Positions 23,247-34,865 of a DNA stretch of 36,302 nt are shown one piece after another. Position numbers and translations under genes: made by a program. The DNA lies in assembly GCF_000512695.2 (NCBI RefSeq), contig NZ_AZRW02000053.1, forward strand, positions 1 through 36,302, read 5' to 3'. Within the stretch, counting starts at the first letter, position 1. The number at the start of each line of letters is the position of its first letter. The notes under the pieces are model-generated. The model made no database searches, was not told the origin of the DNA, and saw nothing but the letters and a program-made list of their open reading frames with translations. This stretch comes from Pseudomonas sp. QTF5. GTDB taxonomy: Bacteria; Pseudomonadota; Gammaproteobacteria; Pseudomonadales; Pseudomonadaceae.

Positions 23247-24242
23247 TTAAGCTTGTTTGAACTTCATCAACTTCTTGAGCAATGGCCGCCCAAGCATCAG
23301 CAAAAACACCGGCCCACCGACCACCAGATAGAAGTAATAAGTCACTGTCCGCCAGATCAGAATCGCCGCCGCCGCGGTGGATTTTCCGACCATGGGCGCC
23401 AGCAGCGCCGCCGACGTCAATTCCGCCGCCCCGGCACCGCCCGGCAACAGGCTGAACTGCCCGGCACTCAGCGACAGCATCTGGATCAGAAAGCACCAGG
23501 CCCACTGCAAATCCACGCCCAGCCCACGCAATGCCAGATACAGCACGCTATAGCGCAAGAGCCAATGCAGGCAGGTCAGTGCAAACACCGTGATCAACGT
23601 CTGAAAGGGCAACTTCAGTGTGTCAGTGAACGCCGCCAGGAAGTGCAGGAGCTTTCGCGCCCAGCGCATCCGGGTGGTGCCTTTGACATTGAGGCGAGCG
23701 AGTAACCGACCACTCAGACGAATCAGCGCTCGGTGGTAGCGAGCCGCTAATACGCAACTGAACAGCCCGCCGAACATCGAGATAGCGCTGACGGTCAGCA
23801 GCCACTCCATGCGCTGACTGAGGTGCTGGAACAGTGCATAAATCAGAATCCCGCTCAGCGCGCAGAGAAAAAACAGCAGATCGCTCAACTGGTCCATGGC
23901 AAACACGGCGCTGCCCCTGGCCGGCCGCACGCCGTGACGTGCCAGCAACGCCATGATGGTTAGCGGTCCGCCACTGCCGCCGGGGGTGGCGCAGTAGGCG
24001 AACTCGGCGGACATCACCACCCCGAGACTTTTGAAGCGACTGATCTTGTCGCGCTGATCCCCCAGCAACAGGCGCAAGCGCAGGGTGTTGAGCATCCAGC
24101 AGAGCAGGATCATGCCGAACATGATCAGCAGCCACTTCAATGGAAAGCTTTGCAACCGCGACCATGTCTCTCCGCCACCCAGCAACGACGGGATGAGCAC
24201 CGCAGCGAGCAGGGCAACGACCAGCAGAATCCCGCGGCTCAT
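23247..24242 (-). CDS. YbhN/UPF0104 flippase-like membrane protein
   Basis: A 331-aa polytopic protein of the lysylphosphatidylglycerol synthase transmembrane-domain family, with about eight hydrophobic helices from GILLVVALLAAVLIPSLLGG onward. The conserved centre is GVVMSAEFAYCATPGGSGGP with TIMALLARHG, then ALTCLHWLLRYSVLYLAL and GQFSLLPGGAGAAELTSAALL. The family moves or displays lipids, and lacks the catalytic domain of full MprF. The start at MSRGILLVV overlaps the preceding stop by 4 nt (ATGA). Third gene of a glycosyltransferase/deacetylase operon, so a role in carrying a modified lipid is plausible by position only. Confidence 0.85.
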   Translation of the reverse strand: MSRGILLVVALLAAVLIPSLLGGGETWSRLQSFPLKWLLIMFGMILLCWMLNTLRLRLLLGDQRDKISRFKSLGVVMSAEFAYCATPGGSGGPLTIMALLARHGVRPARGSAVFAMDQLSDLLFFLCALSGILIYALFQHLSQRMEWLLTVSAISMFGGLFSCVLAARYHRALIRLSGRLLARLNVKGTTRMRWARKLLHFLAAFTDTLKLPFQTLITVFALTCLHWLLRYSVLYLALRGLGVDLQWAWCFLIQMLSLSAGQFSLLPGGAGAAELTSAALLAPMVGKSTAAAAILIWRTVTYYFYLVVGGPVFLLMLGRPLLKKLMKFKQA

Positions 24243-25015
24243 GCGGCGCGACCGACGGCGTCGCGTTGCTGTGCCAGCCAGTTGGCCTTGGTCATCGGCA
24301 CACGACCCTCGTCGAGCAAGCGTTTGAGGGTGCGCAGCCAATAGTGACGCGAGAACTCATGGCGCATGTCCACCGGGTGCAGGCCGAGACGAATCACCGG
24401 CGCCTGGCGCCAACGTTGTTCGCGCTGATCGCTGACGATTTTCGACAGGCCGCGGCGCCAGGCGCTGCGCGCGCTCCAGACCAGGCACGGGGCATCGGCC
24501 GCGGTGAAATCCGGCAATCGATACAGATGCTGCGAGTCGCTGGTGTAGCGCAGCGGTACCTGGCGCAAGGCTTGGCGGGTGCCTTCGCTCATCAGCCAGG
24601 CCGGAGCGACGAAACCTTCCAATGGCCAGTTGTAACGGTGGAACACCTCGATTCCGGCACGCAGACGGGTGAGGGCGGCTTCCTGTGACAGGTCGTAGAA
24701 CTCGCCTTCATGGGTGTAGATTCGGCGCATGAACCAGTCTCGGGGAGTGATAGGGATAGGTCCTTCGTCGCAATGGAAGTAACCGTGCAGTGCCAGTTCG
24801 TCGCCGCGAGCGACGCGACGGGTCAGCAAACGTCGAAATGCCGGATACGCGTCCAGGTCGTTATGTTTGTGGAAGTCTGGCACCACCAGCCAGGTGATCG
24901 GTACCTCACCCAGCGCGTCGACGGCTTCGACGAAGGCTTGGTAGTCCGGCCAGGTTTGCGGCGCAACATCGTGCAGCACCAGTAACAGGCTGGGCGCGTT
25001 CATAGTGTCAGCCAT
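24239..25015 (-). CDS. DUF2334 polysaccharide-deacetylase-like protein
   Basis: A 258-aa protein of the NodB-like DUF2334 family. LLLVLHDVAP carries the metal-binding H-D, ELALHGYFHCDEG the H-x3-H metal site, EGFVAPAWLMSEG the arginine/tryptophan groove and IRLGLHPVDMRH the last histidine. Such enzymes remove acetyl or related groups from sugars; the substrate here is unknown. No signal peptide, so it acts in the cytoplasm, in line with a nucleotide-sugar or lipid-linked substrate. It overlaps the glycosyltransferase by 8 nt and the membrane protein by 4 nt. An internal ATG at residue 5 could also be used. Confidence 0.85.
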   Translation of the reverse strand: MADTMNAPSLLLVLHDVAPQTWPDYQAFVEAVDALGEVPITWLVVPDFHKHNDLDAYPAFRRLLTRRVARGDELALHGYFHCDEGPIPITPRDWFMRRIYTHEGEFYDLSQEAALTRLRAGIEVFHRYNWPLEGFVAPAWLMSEGTRQALRQVPLRYTSDSQHLYRLPDFTAADAPCLVWSARSAWRRGLSKIVSDQREQRWRQAPVIRLGLHPVDMRHEFSRHYWLRTLKRLLDEGRVPMTKANWLAQQRDAVGRAA

Positions 25016-26120
25016 TGGCGGTCAGCGGCCAATGGCTGCCAAGTACGGCGTGATAGTGGCCCAACAGGCTGTCGACCACGATGTCCCAGGCGTAATGCTG
25101 CTCGACATGGCTGCGGGCTTGTTTGCCCAGCGCGGCGCTGCCCTGGCTGAACAGTTCGCGTACAGCATTGGCCATCGCTGTTGGATTGTTCGGTGCGCAA
25201 AGCAGGCCGCATTGATCGGTGACAATTTCCTGAAAAGCCCCGGCCGCCACGGCCACCACCGGAATGCCACTGGCCATGGCTTCGAGGACCACCAGGCCAA
25301 AGGTTTCCTGGTCACCGGCATGCACCAGCGCATCGGCACTGGCCATCAAGCGCGCGACTTGCGCCGCCGGGTAGAACTGATCGAGGACGGTGACATTGCG
25401 CGGTACCAGGGTCGGCATTGACGAGCCCACCAGTAACAGGTGATAGCGACGACCCAGGCGTTTCATGCATTTGAGCAGCACTGGCAGGTTTTTTTCCTTG
25501 GATCCACGGCCGGCGAAGATCAGCAGATGAGTGTTTTCATCGATGCCCAATTCAGCCCGCAAGCCTGGATCCCGTTTACCGGGGTTGAACGTTTGCAGGT
25601 CGACGCCCAGCGGTTGTACGAAAACGTTCTTCACGCCCAACCCGATCAGTTTATCGGCCATGATTTGACTCGGCGCCAGCACCCGATCGAAGTTGCCATA
25701 GAGCTTGCTGACATAAGCTTCGACATTGGGTGTAACCCAGTTGCCCATGCGATTGCTGACCAACAGCGGCAGATCCGAATGATAAAAACCGATCACTGGC
25801 ACATCGAGTTGCCGCTTGGCGTCCAAAGCAGCCCAGGCAGTCAGGTAAGGGTCACCGACTTCAATCAGATCGGGCTGCAAATCCTGCAGGACATTGCGCC
25901 ATGGCGCGAGACGGAGGGGGAAGCGATAACCCTTGCCAAAGGGCAGGGCAGGGGCCGGAACCGTGTAAATGCCATCCTGTTCGCTCAAATGAGCCCCAGG
26001 GATCAGCAAACTGTGACGAATGCCTGGCTTGTTGCTCAGGCGACGGTGTTTGGCATCCAGATAAGTGCGCACGCCACCGCTGGCAGGGGCGTAGAACATG
26101 GTTATGTCAGCGATATGCAC
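25008..26120 (-). CDS. Family 4 glycosyltransferase
   Basis: GT-B fold retaining glycosyltransferase (370 aa). N-terminal HIADITMFYAPASGGVRTYL is the acceptor-side glycine-rich loop; KEKNLPVLLKCMKRL and the segment DQETFGLVVLEAMASGIPVV contain the donor-site E-x7-E (ETFGLVVLE). The nucleotide-sugar and acceptor cannot be told. Start: an ATG at 26129 has GGAGGA directly against it (26130-26135), too close to use. The GTG at 26120, nine bases after GGAGGA, is better placed, so I choose it. Longer reading frames to 26333 run through a REPIN and are not real. First gene of a three-gene operon. Confidence 0.85.
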   Translation of the reverse strand: MHIADITMFYAPASGGVRTYLDAKHRRLSNKPGIRHSLLIPGAHLSEQDGIYTVPAPALPFGKGYRFPLRLAPWRNVLQDLQPDLIEVGDPYLTAWAALDAKRQLDVPVIGFYHSDLPLLVSNRMGNWVTPNVEAYVSKLYGNFDRVLAPSQIMADKLIGLGVKNVFVQPLGVDLQTFNPGKRDPGLRAELGIDENTHLLIFAGRGSKEKNLPVLLKCMKRLGRRYHLLLVGSSMPTLVPRNVTVLDQFYPAAQVARLMASADALVHAGDQETFGLVVLEAMASGIPVVAVAAGAFQEIVTDQCGLLCAPNNPTAMANAVRELFSQGSAALGKQARSHVEQHYAWDIVVDSLLGHYHAVLGSHWPLTANG

Positions 26121-26233
26121 GATGAACATTCCTCCGGTCCGTTTGTTCTCCCTTGGTTGACCTATATGAAGGATAGATGTTCGATTGGGGTTTTGCGGTG
26201 TGGGCAGTGGGATTTGCGGTCTGAGTGGACGCC

Positions 26234-26316
26234 TTCGCGAGCAAGCCCGCTCCCACAGTCGACCGAGTTCTTCCAGAAGAAATGCGATCGAATGTGGGAG
26301 CGGGCTTGCTCGCGAA
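26234..26316. repeat. REPIN of the GTGGGAGCGGGCTTGC family
   Basis: Perfect 23-bp arms at 26234-26256 and 26294-26316 around a 37-nt spacer (GACCGAGTTCTTCCAGAAGA... GATCGAAT). The same spacer recurs at 34904-34940 (inverted) and at 36206-36240. Confidence 0.85.
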
Positions 26317-26332
26317 GGGGCCAGTTCAGGCA

Positions 26333-28222
26333 CTAAATACGGAAACTACCAACCAACTGCTTCAATCGCGAAGCCTGCTGCTCAAGGTCCGAGCACGCAC
26401 GCAAGGTTGATTGCAGGTTTTCCACGCCTTCCTGGTTCAACGTGTTGATCTCGGTGATATCCACGTTGATCGATTCAACCACCGCCGTCTGTTCCTCGGT
26501 CGCTGTGGCCACAGACTGGTTCATGCCGTCGATTTCGCCGATGCGCAACGTCACGCTGTTCAGGCGCTCGCCGGCCAGGTTGGCGATTTCCACGCTGTCC
26601 TGGCTGTGACGCTGGCTTTCGCTCATGGTGCTGACCGATTCGCGGGCGCCGACTTGCAGCTCCTCGATCATGGTCTGCACCTGTTGTGCCGACTCCTGAG
26701 TGCGGTGCGCCAGGTTACGCACCTCATCGGCCACCACGGCAAAACCGCGCCCGGCTTCACCGGCCCGCGCCGCTTCAATGGCCGCGTTCAGCGCCAGCAG
26801 GTTGGTTTGCTGGGAGATGCTGGTGATCACTTCGAGAATCTGCCCGATGTTCACGGTTTTGCTGTTCAGCGATTCAATGTTGGTACTCGAAGCGCTGAGC
26901 ATGCTCGACAGCTGATTCATCGCGCTAATGCTGCGATCCACCACTTGCTGGCCATCTTCGGCCAGGCTGCGCGCGTCGCTGGCCTGATTTGACGCTTGCG
27001 CGGCGTTACGGGCGATTTCCTGGGCCGCGGCGCCGAGCTGGTTGATTGCCGCAGCAACGCTGCTGGTGCGCGAGGCCTGCTGGTCGGAATTGAACATCGA
27101 CGAGTTCGAGGCGGCTACCACACGCAGGGCCACTTCGTTGACCTGGCCGGTGGCCGAGGACACTTCGCGGATCGACGTATGAACCCGTTCCACGAAACGG
27201 TTGAACGCCGTGCCAAGGATGCCGAATTCGTCCTGATTCTGGATGGCCAGACGCTTGGTCAGGTCGCCCTCACCGTCGGCGATGTCTTCCATGGCGCGGG
27301 TCATGACGTGCAGCGGCTGGATCAGCAAGCGGATCAGCATGCCGAGCAAGGCGATGATGATTGCCACGGCAATTAGGGTTGCGACGACCGCCGAGGCGCG
27401 AAATTCGCTGAGCATCGAGAAGGCTTTGTCTTTATCCACCGACAGACCGATGTACCAGTTCACCGATGGCAGGCCTTTGATCGGGGTGAACGTGACAATA
27501 CGGGTTTTGCCGTCGACCTCGACTTCACTAATGCCGCCACTGATGCGCGGGGTGTTCTTCGGGTAAGCCTCACTGAGGGACTTCATCACCATGGATTTGT
27601 CCGGATGAACCAGGATCTTGCCGTCGGCGCTGACCAGGAAGGCATAGCCCATGCCGCCGAAGTCACGCGCGGTCAGGGTGTCGATCAGGGTTTGCAGGCT
27701 CAAGTCACCGCCTACCACCCCCACGCTTTGCCCGGCTTTCTTCGAGGCGGTCGCGATGGAGATGATGGTCTGACCGGTCGCCGCATCTATGTAAGGTTCG
27801 GTCAGCGTCGAGCCATTGCTGTTTTCCGCGCCTTTGTACCAAGGGCGAACTCTGGGGTCATAGCCGTCCGGCATCTTGGAGTCCGGGCGGTTGATGAAAG
27901 TGCCACTGGCATCACCCAGGTACCTGGCCATGAAAGTCGACTCCAGAGCCTTCTGTTCAAGCAGGTTGGCGACGTTGGATTGTTCGGAGTTGATGGCAAT
28001 ATTCTGAGCGAGGCTTTCGATCAGCAGGATGCGACCTGACAGCCAGGTCTGAATGTTATTGGCGGTGACATCGCCCATCTCATTGAGGTAGTTATCCAGA
28101 TCCTCGCGGATGGCATTACGCTGCAAATAGTCGTTGTACAGCGTGAACGAGGCGAAGGCAGCAATAACGATGAGGGCGGCGGCAAGCAGGATTTTATGAC
28201 TGAAGCGCAGATTTTTGTTCAT
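26333..28222 (-). CDS. Amino-acid-type methyl-accepting chemotaxis receptor
   Basis: Chemoreceptor (629 aa). Membrane helix at about 10-28, periplasmic dCache sensor at about 35-280, second helix near 283-305, HAMP at about 306-360, then the signalling hairpin with the tip ISQQTNLLALNAAIEAARAG and GRGFAVVADEVRNLAHRT. The sensor has Y121, R126, W128, Y129, Y144, D146 and D173, which are the residues of the reported dCache amino-acid-binding motif; the numbering equals that of P. aeruginosa PctA as I remember it. It therefore most likely senses free amino acids or related compounds such as GABA. No C-terminal CheR/CheB pentapeptide. In PAO1 pctA/pctC flank the same HerA-like gene. The ATG has no clear Shine-Dalgarno. 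Confidence 0.93.
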   Translation of the reverse strand: MNKNLRFSHKILLAAALIVIAAFASFTLYNDYLQRNAIREDLDNYLNEMGDVTANNIQTWLSGRILLIESLAQNIAINSEQSNVANLLEQKALESTFMARYLGDASGTFINRPDSKMPDGYDPRVRPWYKGAENSNGSTLTEPYIDAATGQTIISIATASKKAGQSVGVVGGDLSLQTLIDTLTARDFGGMGYAFLVSADGKILVHPDKSMVMKSLSEAYPKNTPRISGGISEVEVDGKTRIVTFTPIKGLPSVNWYIGLSVDKDKAFSMLSEFRASAVVATLIAVAIIIALLGMLIRLLIQPLHVMTRAMEDIADGEGDLTKRLAIQNQDEFGILGTAFNRFVERVHTSIREVSSATGQVNEVALRVVAASNSSMFNSDQQASRTSSVAAAINQLGAAAQEIARNAAQASNQASDARSLAEDGQQVVDRSISAMNQLSSMLSASSTNIESLNSKTVNIGQILEVITSISQQTNLLALNAAIEAARAGEAGRGFAVVADEVRNLAHRTQESAQQVQTMIEELQVGARESVSTMSESQRHSQDSVEIANLAGERLNSVTLRIGEIDGMNQSVATATEEQTAVVESINVDITEINTLNQEGVENLQSTLRACSDLEQQASRLKQLVGSFRI

Positions 28223-28256
28223 GGCTTGGGGTTCCGCTAAGGTCTTATTATTAAGG

Positions 28257-28278
28257 GCGTGCTTTTATAAAGGCACGC
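28257..28278. other. Hairpin in the divergent MCP/HerA intergenic region
   Basis: GCGTGCTTT / AAAGGCACGC with a 3-nt loop and a bulged G. It stands between two divergent genes, has no T tract in the right place, and could be an operator or mRNA leader structure. Confidence 0.35.
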
Positions 28279-28395
28279 AAAACGGGCAGGGTTGAATCAA
28301 GCTGATATTTCCGTCCTCTCCTTAGGGGGATTACCGACGCTTTTCAGTCTTTTATATCGGCCGTGAAAGATCAAAGATTAACCATGGGTGACAAA

Positions 28396-29883
28396 ATGCC
28401 TGACTCATTGCAACTCGTTATCGGCGCCGATCTCGCGGGCCAGTCCATCGCCCAGGCCATGCGCCTGGCGAACCGTCACGGCCTGGTGGCGGGCGCTACC
28501 GGGACCGGTAAAACCGTCACCTTGCAGCGTCTGGCCGAAGCCTTCAGCGATGCCGGCGTGGCGGTGTTCGCGGCGGACATCAAAGGCGACCTGTGTGGCC
28601 TGGGCGCCGCCGGCAACCCTCAAGGCAAAGTCGCCGAGCGGATCGCCGGCATGCCCTGGCTGAACCATAAGCCTCAGGCGTATCCGGTGACCCTGTGGGA
28701 TATTAACGGTCAGTCCGGTCATCCACTGCGCACCACCTTGAGCGAAATGGGCCCGTTGCTGCTCGGCAGCCTGCTGGAACTGACCGACAGTCAGCAGTCG
28801 GCCCTCTATGCCGCGTTCAAGGTGGCCGACCGCGAAGGGTTGTTGCTGCTGGACTTGAAGGACTTGAAGGCGCTGCTCAATCATCTGCGCGACAGCCCCG
28901 AATTGCTGGGGGATGACGCCGCGTTGATGACCACCGGTTCCAGCCAGGCGCTGTTGCGCCGTTTGGCGACGCTGGAACAGCAGGGCGCTGAAGCGTTGTT
29001 CGGCGAACCGGCACTGCAACTGGAAGACATGTTGCAACCGGCCGTGGATGGTCGCGGGCGCATTCACTTGCTCGACGCCAGTCGTCTGGTGCACGAAGCA
29101 CCGAAGGTCTATGCGACGTTCCTGCTGTGGTTGCTGGCCGAACTGTTCGAACAACTGCCGGAACGCGGCGATGCCGAGAAACCGTTGCTGGCGCTGTTTT
29201 TCGACGAAGCGCACTTGTTGTTCGCCGGTACGCCCAAGGCGTTGCAGGAGCGTCTGGAACAAGTGGTGCGACTGATCCGCTCGAAAGGCGTGGGCGTGTA
29301 TTTCGTCACCCAATCGCCGGGCGACTTGCCGGATGATGTGTTGGCCCAACTGGGCCTGCGTATTCAGCACGGTTTGCGCGCGTTTACCGCCAAAGAACAA
29401 AAATCCCTGCGCGCGGTGGCCGACGGTTTCCGGCCGAACCCGGCATTTGAAGCCTTGTCGGTGTTGACGGAGTTGGGGATCGGCGAGGCGCTGGTCGGCA
29501 CCTTGCAGGACAAGGGCACACCCGGGATGGTCCAGCGTGTATTGGTTGCGCCGCCGCAATCGCGGATCGGGCCGCTGACCGAAACCGAACGCACCGTGCT
29601 GATCGCCGGTTCGCCGTTCAAGGGGCGTTACGACAAACCGGTCGATCGCGAATCGGCTTATGAAGTGCTGATGGGGCGCAAAGGCCTGGCGCCGGATCCT
29701 GAAGTAGTGCCGGGAAAACCTGCACCTGAAGAGCCGAGTTTCACCGACAAGGCCGGGGAACTCCTCGGTACGGCGGCAGGCCAGGCGTTGAAATCAGCGA
29801 TGCGACAGGCGGCGAATCAATTGGGCCGACAGTTGGTGCGCGGGTTGATGGGCTCATTGCTCGGTGGCAGCAAACGCCGGTAG
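28396..29883 (+). CDS. HerA-like/DUF853 ATPase
   Basis: A 495-aa ATPase of the DUF853 (YjgR) group, related to HerA/FtsK helicases. Walker A GATGTGKT (33-40) and Walker B LLALFFDEAH (D270, E271), with a TQSPGDLPDDVLAQLGLRIQHGL motif III/arginine-finger region. The C-terminal 70 residues are low-complexity and helical (GTAAGQALKSAMRQAANQLG), perhaps membrane- or multimer-binding. HerA proteins move along DNA with NurA; no NurA gene is here, and the DUF853 branch has no proven role. Start: the GTG at 28363 and ATGs at 28384 and 28396 are in frame. I prefer 28396 because GGTGA, complementary to the 16S tail, lies 4 nt before it. Matches PA4308. Confidence 0.85.
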   Translation: MPDSLQLVIGADLAGQSIAQAMRLANRHGLVAGATGTGKTVTLQRLAEAFSDAGVAVFAADIKGDLCGLGAAGNPQGKVAERIAGMPWLNHKPQAYPVTLWDINGQSGHPLRTTLSEMGPLLLGSLLELTDSQQSALYAAFKVADREGLLLLDLKDLKALLNHLRDSPELLGDDAALMTTGSSQALLRRLATLEQQGAEALFGEPALQLEDMLQPAVDGRGRIHLLDASRLVHEAPKVYATFLLWLLAELFEQLPERGDAEKPLLALFFDEAHLLFAGTPKALQERLEQVVRLIRSKGVGVYFVTQSPGDLPDDVLAQLGLRIQHGLRAFTAKEQKSLRAVADGFRPNPAFEALSVLTELGIGEALVGTLQDKGTPGMVQRVLVAPPQSRIGPLTETERTVLIAGSPFKGRYDKPVDRESAYEVLMGRKGLAPDPEVVPGKPAPEEPSFTDKAGELLGTAAGQALKSAMRQAANQLGRQLVRGLMGSLLGGSKRR

Positions 29884-29903
29884 CGAGCAGGCACAGTAAA
29901 AAT

Positions 29904-29991
29904 GTGGGAGCGGGCTTGCTCGCGAAAGCGGTCTGACAGTCAACATTGATGTTGGATGTAACGGACCCTTCGCGAGCAAGCCCGCTCCCAC
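29904..29991. repeat. REPIN between herA-like and dciA genes
   Basis: Perfect 23-bp GTGGGAGCGGGCTTGC arms at 29904-29926 and 29969-29991. The spacer contains AGTCAACATTGATGT, shared with the REPIN at 12518. Convergent gene ends on both sides. Confidence 0.85.
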
Positions 29992-30003
29992 ATTAAATTT
30001 TTG

Positions 30004-30459
30004 TCAGGTTTTGGGTTTGGCGTGCGCCGCCAGCCGTTCGAGGGCCGCCCGCAGATTCGGGTCGGTAATCCCGTCAGCCGTTGCCTGAATGGTCGCTGCC
30101 GCATCGGTCGACAAATTTATCGTATGCCCCGCAGCCCCTTGCTGAACGGTCGGCGGCTGAACCTTGAACAGAATCCGTGTCAGGCTGGCGAACTCGTCGA
30201 ACAGCTGTAACTGCCGTTGCAGACGCTTTTGCTGATAACGCAGGCGGGTGGCCCAGTGGCCATCGGTGACAATCAGCAATAAACTGCCTTCTCGCCACGA
30301 CGCCACATGGCAATGCTCGCGGGCAGCCGGTTGTAACTGGCTTTCCACCAGACGTTGTAAATGACCCAGGCGTTGAGCGTGGCCAAAGATGGCTTTCAGC
30401 GGTTTGGCTTCGCGAAGCAGAACGGCGGGTGCTCTGGCCGTAAGAGGGCGAAATGCCAT
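30004..30459 (-). CDS. dciA: DciA-like helicase loader (DUF721)
   Basis: DUF721 protein (151 aa). DciA replaces DnaC/DnaI in most bacteria and loads the DnaB helicase at the origin. The N-terminal KH-like module is residues 1-100, with KAIFGHAQRLGHLQRLVESQ, the basic HVASWREGSLLLIVTDGHWATRLRYQ and KRLQRQLQLFDEF, and the C-terminal tail is probably disordered (NLSTDAAATIQATADGITDP). The start at MAFRPLTARAP is 8 nt after AGGTG; the extra 21 upstream codons are not credible. In PAO1 this family's PA4405 lies between lpxC and secA. Here secA is divergent as expected but lpxC is not the other neighbour. Confidence 0.85.
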   Translation of the reverse strand: MAFRPLTARAPAVLLREAKPLKAIFGHAQRLGHLQRLVESQLQPAAREHCHVASWREGSLLLIVTDGHWATRLRYQQKRLQRQLQLFDEFASLTRILFKVQPPTVQQGAAGHTINLSTDAAATIQATADGITDPNLRAALERLAAHAKPKT

Positions 30460-30675
30460 GATCAGACACCTGAAGTAACAGAGCTGCCATGGTAACAGAA
30501 AGCTCCCGCTGCCCCGACCCATTGCTTTGCGAGCGCTTTACCCATTAAATCAACGAGTAACTTGTGCCCTCGATGGGTTGAAGTTCAGTAAAAAGCCCTT
30601 ATTTAAAGTGAGCCCCGTCACAGCGCCGTGCATGCATCGTGGAATAACGCCACTTTCCTCACCATCGTTTCCGGG

Positions 30676-30681
30676 TAGAAT
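30676..30681 (+). promoter_or_regulatory. Candidate secA -10 box
   Basis: TAGAAT in GGGTAGAATGCTCG, 85 nt before the secA ATG, with a weak -35. Downstream, GCGGCC (from 30693) and GGCCGC (from 30725) could pair in the leader. The remaining gap (30460-30765) also contains the dciA promoter, not located; there is no SecM-type gene. Confidence 0.35.
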
Positions 30682-30765
30682 GCTCGTTCGCATGCGGCCA
30701 TGAGGGCTGCACGGGCGACTCACGGGGCCGCCCTCCATCCCTTTAGTGTGGAAGATCCTGCCGAT

Positions 30766-33501
<2,736 letters not shown>

Positions 33502-33527
33502 ACCCGTTTCAGACGCTGAAATACCCG

Positions 33528-33560
33528 CGCCGCGACCGGCTTATGCCGTCGCGGCGTTTT
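33528..33560 (+). terminator. Terminator after secA
   Basis: CGCCGCGA-C-CGGC / GCCG-TCGCGGCG with loop TTAT and one bulged C, then GTTTT. The T tract is short, so some read-through into argJ is possible. Confidence 0.7.
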
Positions 33561-33622
33561 GCCATTTAAACCACCGTCTATCGCAATAGCGGTGCAGACA
33601 ACATTTTTTAAGGAGCGCATTC

Positions 33623-34840
33623 ATGGCTGTTGGTCTTGGTCCTTTGCCAACGTTGCACCCGGTTGCCGGTTTTGAACTCGGTATCGCCTCGGCCGGCATC
33701 AAGCGCCCGGGGCGCAAGGATGTCGTGGTCATGCGCTGTGCCGAAGGTTCCACAGTGGCGGGCGTGTTCACCCTGAACGCCTTTTGCGCCGCTCCCGTGA
33801 TCCTGGCCAAGCAACGCGTGCAAGGCCCGGTGCGTTACCTGCTGACCAACACCGGCAATGCCAACGCCGGCACCGGCGAGCCAGGTCTGGCCGCTGCCGA
33901 GCGCACCTGCGCCAAACTGGCTGAGCTGACTGGCGTCGATGCAAGCCTGGTGCTGCCGTACTCCACCGGTGTGATCGGCGAGCCGCTGCCGGTCGAAAAA
34001 ATCGAAGGCGCTCTGCAAGCTGCCCTCGACGATCTGTCGGTGAACAACTGGGAAGCGGCCGCTACCGGCATCATGACCACCGACACCCTGCCCAAGGGTG
34101 CCAGCCGCCAGTTCCAGCATGATGGCGTGACCATCACCGTCACCGGCATCAGCAAAGGCGCGGGCATGATCCGCCCGAACATGGCGACCATGCTCGGCTA
34201 CATCGCTACCGATGCCAAAGTCTCGCGCGACGTGCTGCAAAACCTGCTGCTGGACGGCGCCAACAAGTCGTTCAACCGCATCACCATCGACGGCGACACC
34301 TCGACCAACGACTGCTGCATGCTGATCGCCACCGGTCAGGCTGCGCTGCCGGAAATCACCGAGGCCAGCGGTCCGCTGTTCGCTTTGCTGAAACAGGCGG
34401 TGTTCGAAGTCTGCATGGACGTGGCCCAGGCCATCGTGCGCGACGGCGAAGGCGCGACCAAGTTCGTCACCGTGGAAGTCAACGGCGGCGGCAATCACCA
34501 GGAATGCCTGGACGTCGGTTACACCGTGGCCCACTCGCCGCTGATCAAGACCGCGCTGTTCGCCTCCGACCCGAACTGGGGCCGCATTCTGGCCGCCGTG
34601 GGCCGTGCCGGCGTACCGAACCTGGACGTGAGCAAGATCGACGTATTCCTCGGTGACGTGTGCATCGCCAGCCGTGGTGCTCGCTCTGCTACCTACACCG
34701 AAGCCCAGGGCGCGGCGGTGATGCAGCAGGAAGAAATCACCATCCGTATCGAGCTGGGTCGCGGTGATTGCAGCGAAACCATCTGGACGACTGACCTGTC
34801 CCACGAATACGTGAAGATCAACGCTGAGTACCGTACGTAA
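33623..34840 (+). CDS. argJ: Bifunctional ornithine acetyltransferase/N-acetylglutamate synthase ArgJ
   Basis: Arginine pathway enzyme (405 aa). It transfers the acetyl group from N-acetylornithine to glutamate and so recycles it. It self-cleaves just before a threonine: GAGMIRPNMATMLGYIATDA places nucleophile T189 in NMATML. Upstream are GIKRPGRKDVVVMRCAEGSTVAGVFT and LTNTGNANAGTGEPG (oxyanion TT/TG site). DPNWGRILAAVGRAG is the C-terminal signature and ends near the usual AEYRT. AAGGAG 9 nt before the ATG. Full length, no sign of damage. PA4402 in PAO1 by position. Whether it also has synthase activity cannot be read from sequence. Confidence 0.95.
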   Translation: MAVGLGPLPTLHPVAGFELGIASAGIKRPGRKDVVVMRCAEGSTVAGVFTLNAFCAAPVILAKQRVQGPVRYLLTNTGNANAGTGEPGLAAAERTCAKLAELTGVDASLVLPYSTGVIGEPLPVEKIEGALQAALDDLSVNNWEAAATGIMTTDTLPKGASRQFQHDGVTITVTGISKGAGMIRPNMATMLGYIATDAKVSRDVLQNLLLDGANKSFNRITIDGDTSTNDCCMLIATGQAALPEITEASGPLFALLKQAVFEVCMDVAQAIVRDGEGATKFVTVEVNGGGNHQECLDVGYTVAHSPLIKTALFASDPNWGRILAAVGRAGVPNLDVSKIDVFLGDVCIASRGARSATYTEAQGAAVMQQEEITIRIELGRGDCSETIWTTDLSHEYVKINAEYRT

Positions 34841-34865
34841 ACAAGGTCCGGACCGAGTCGCGCCC

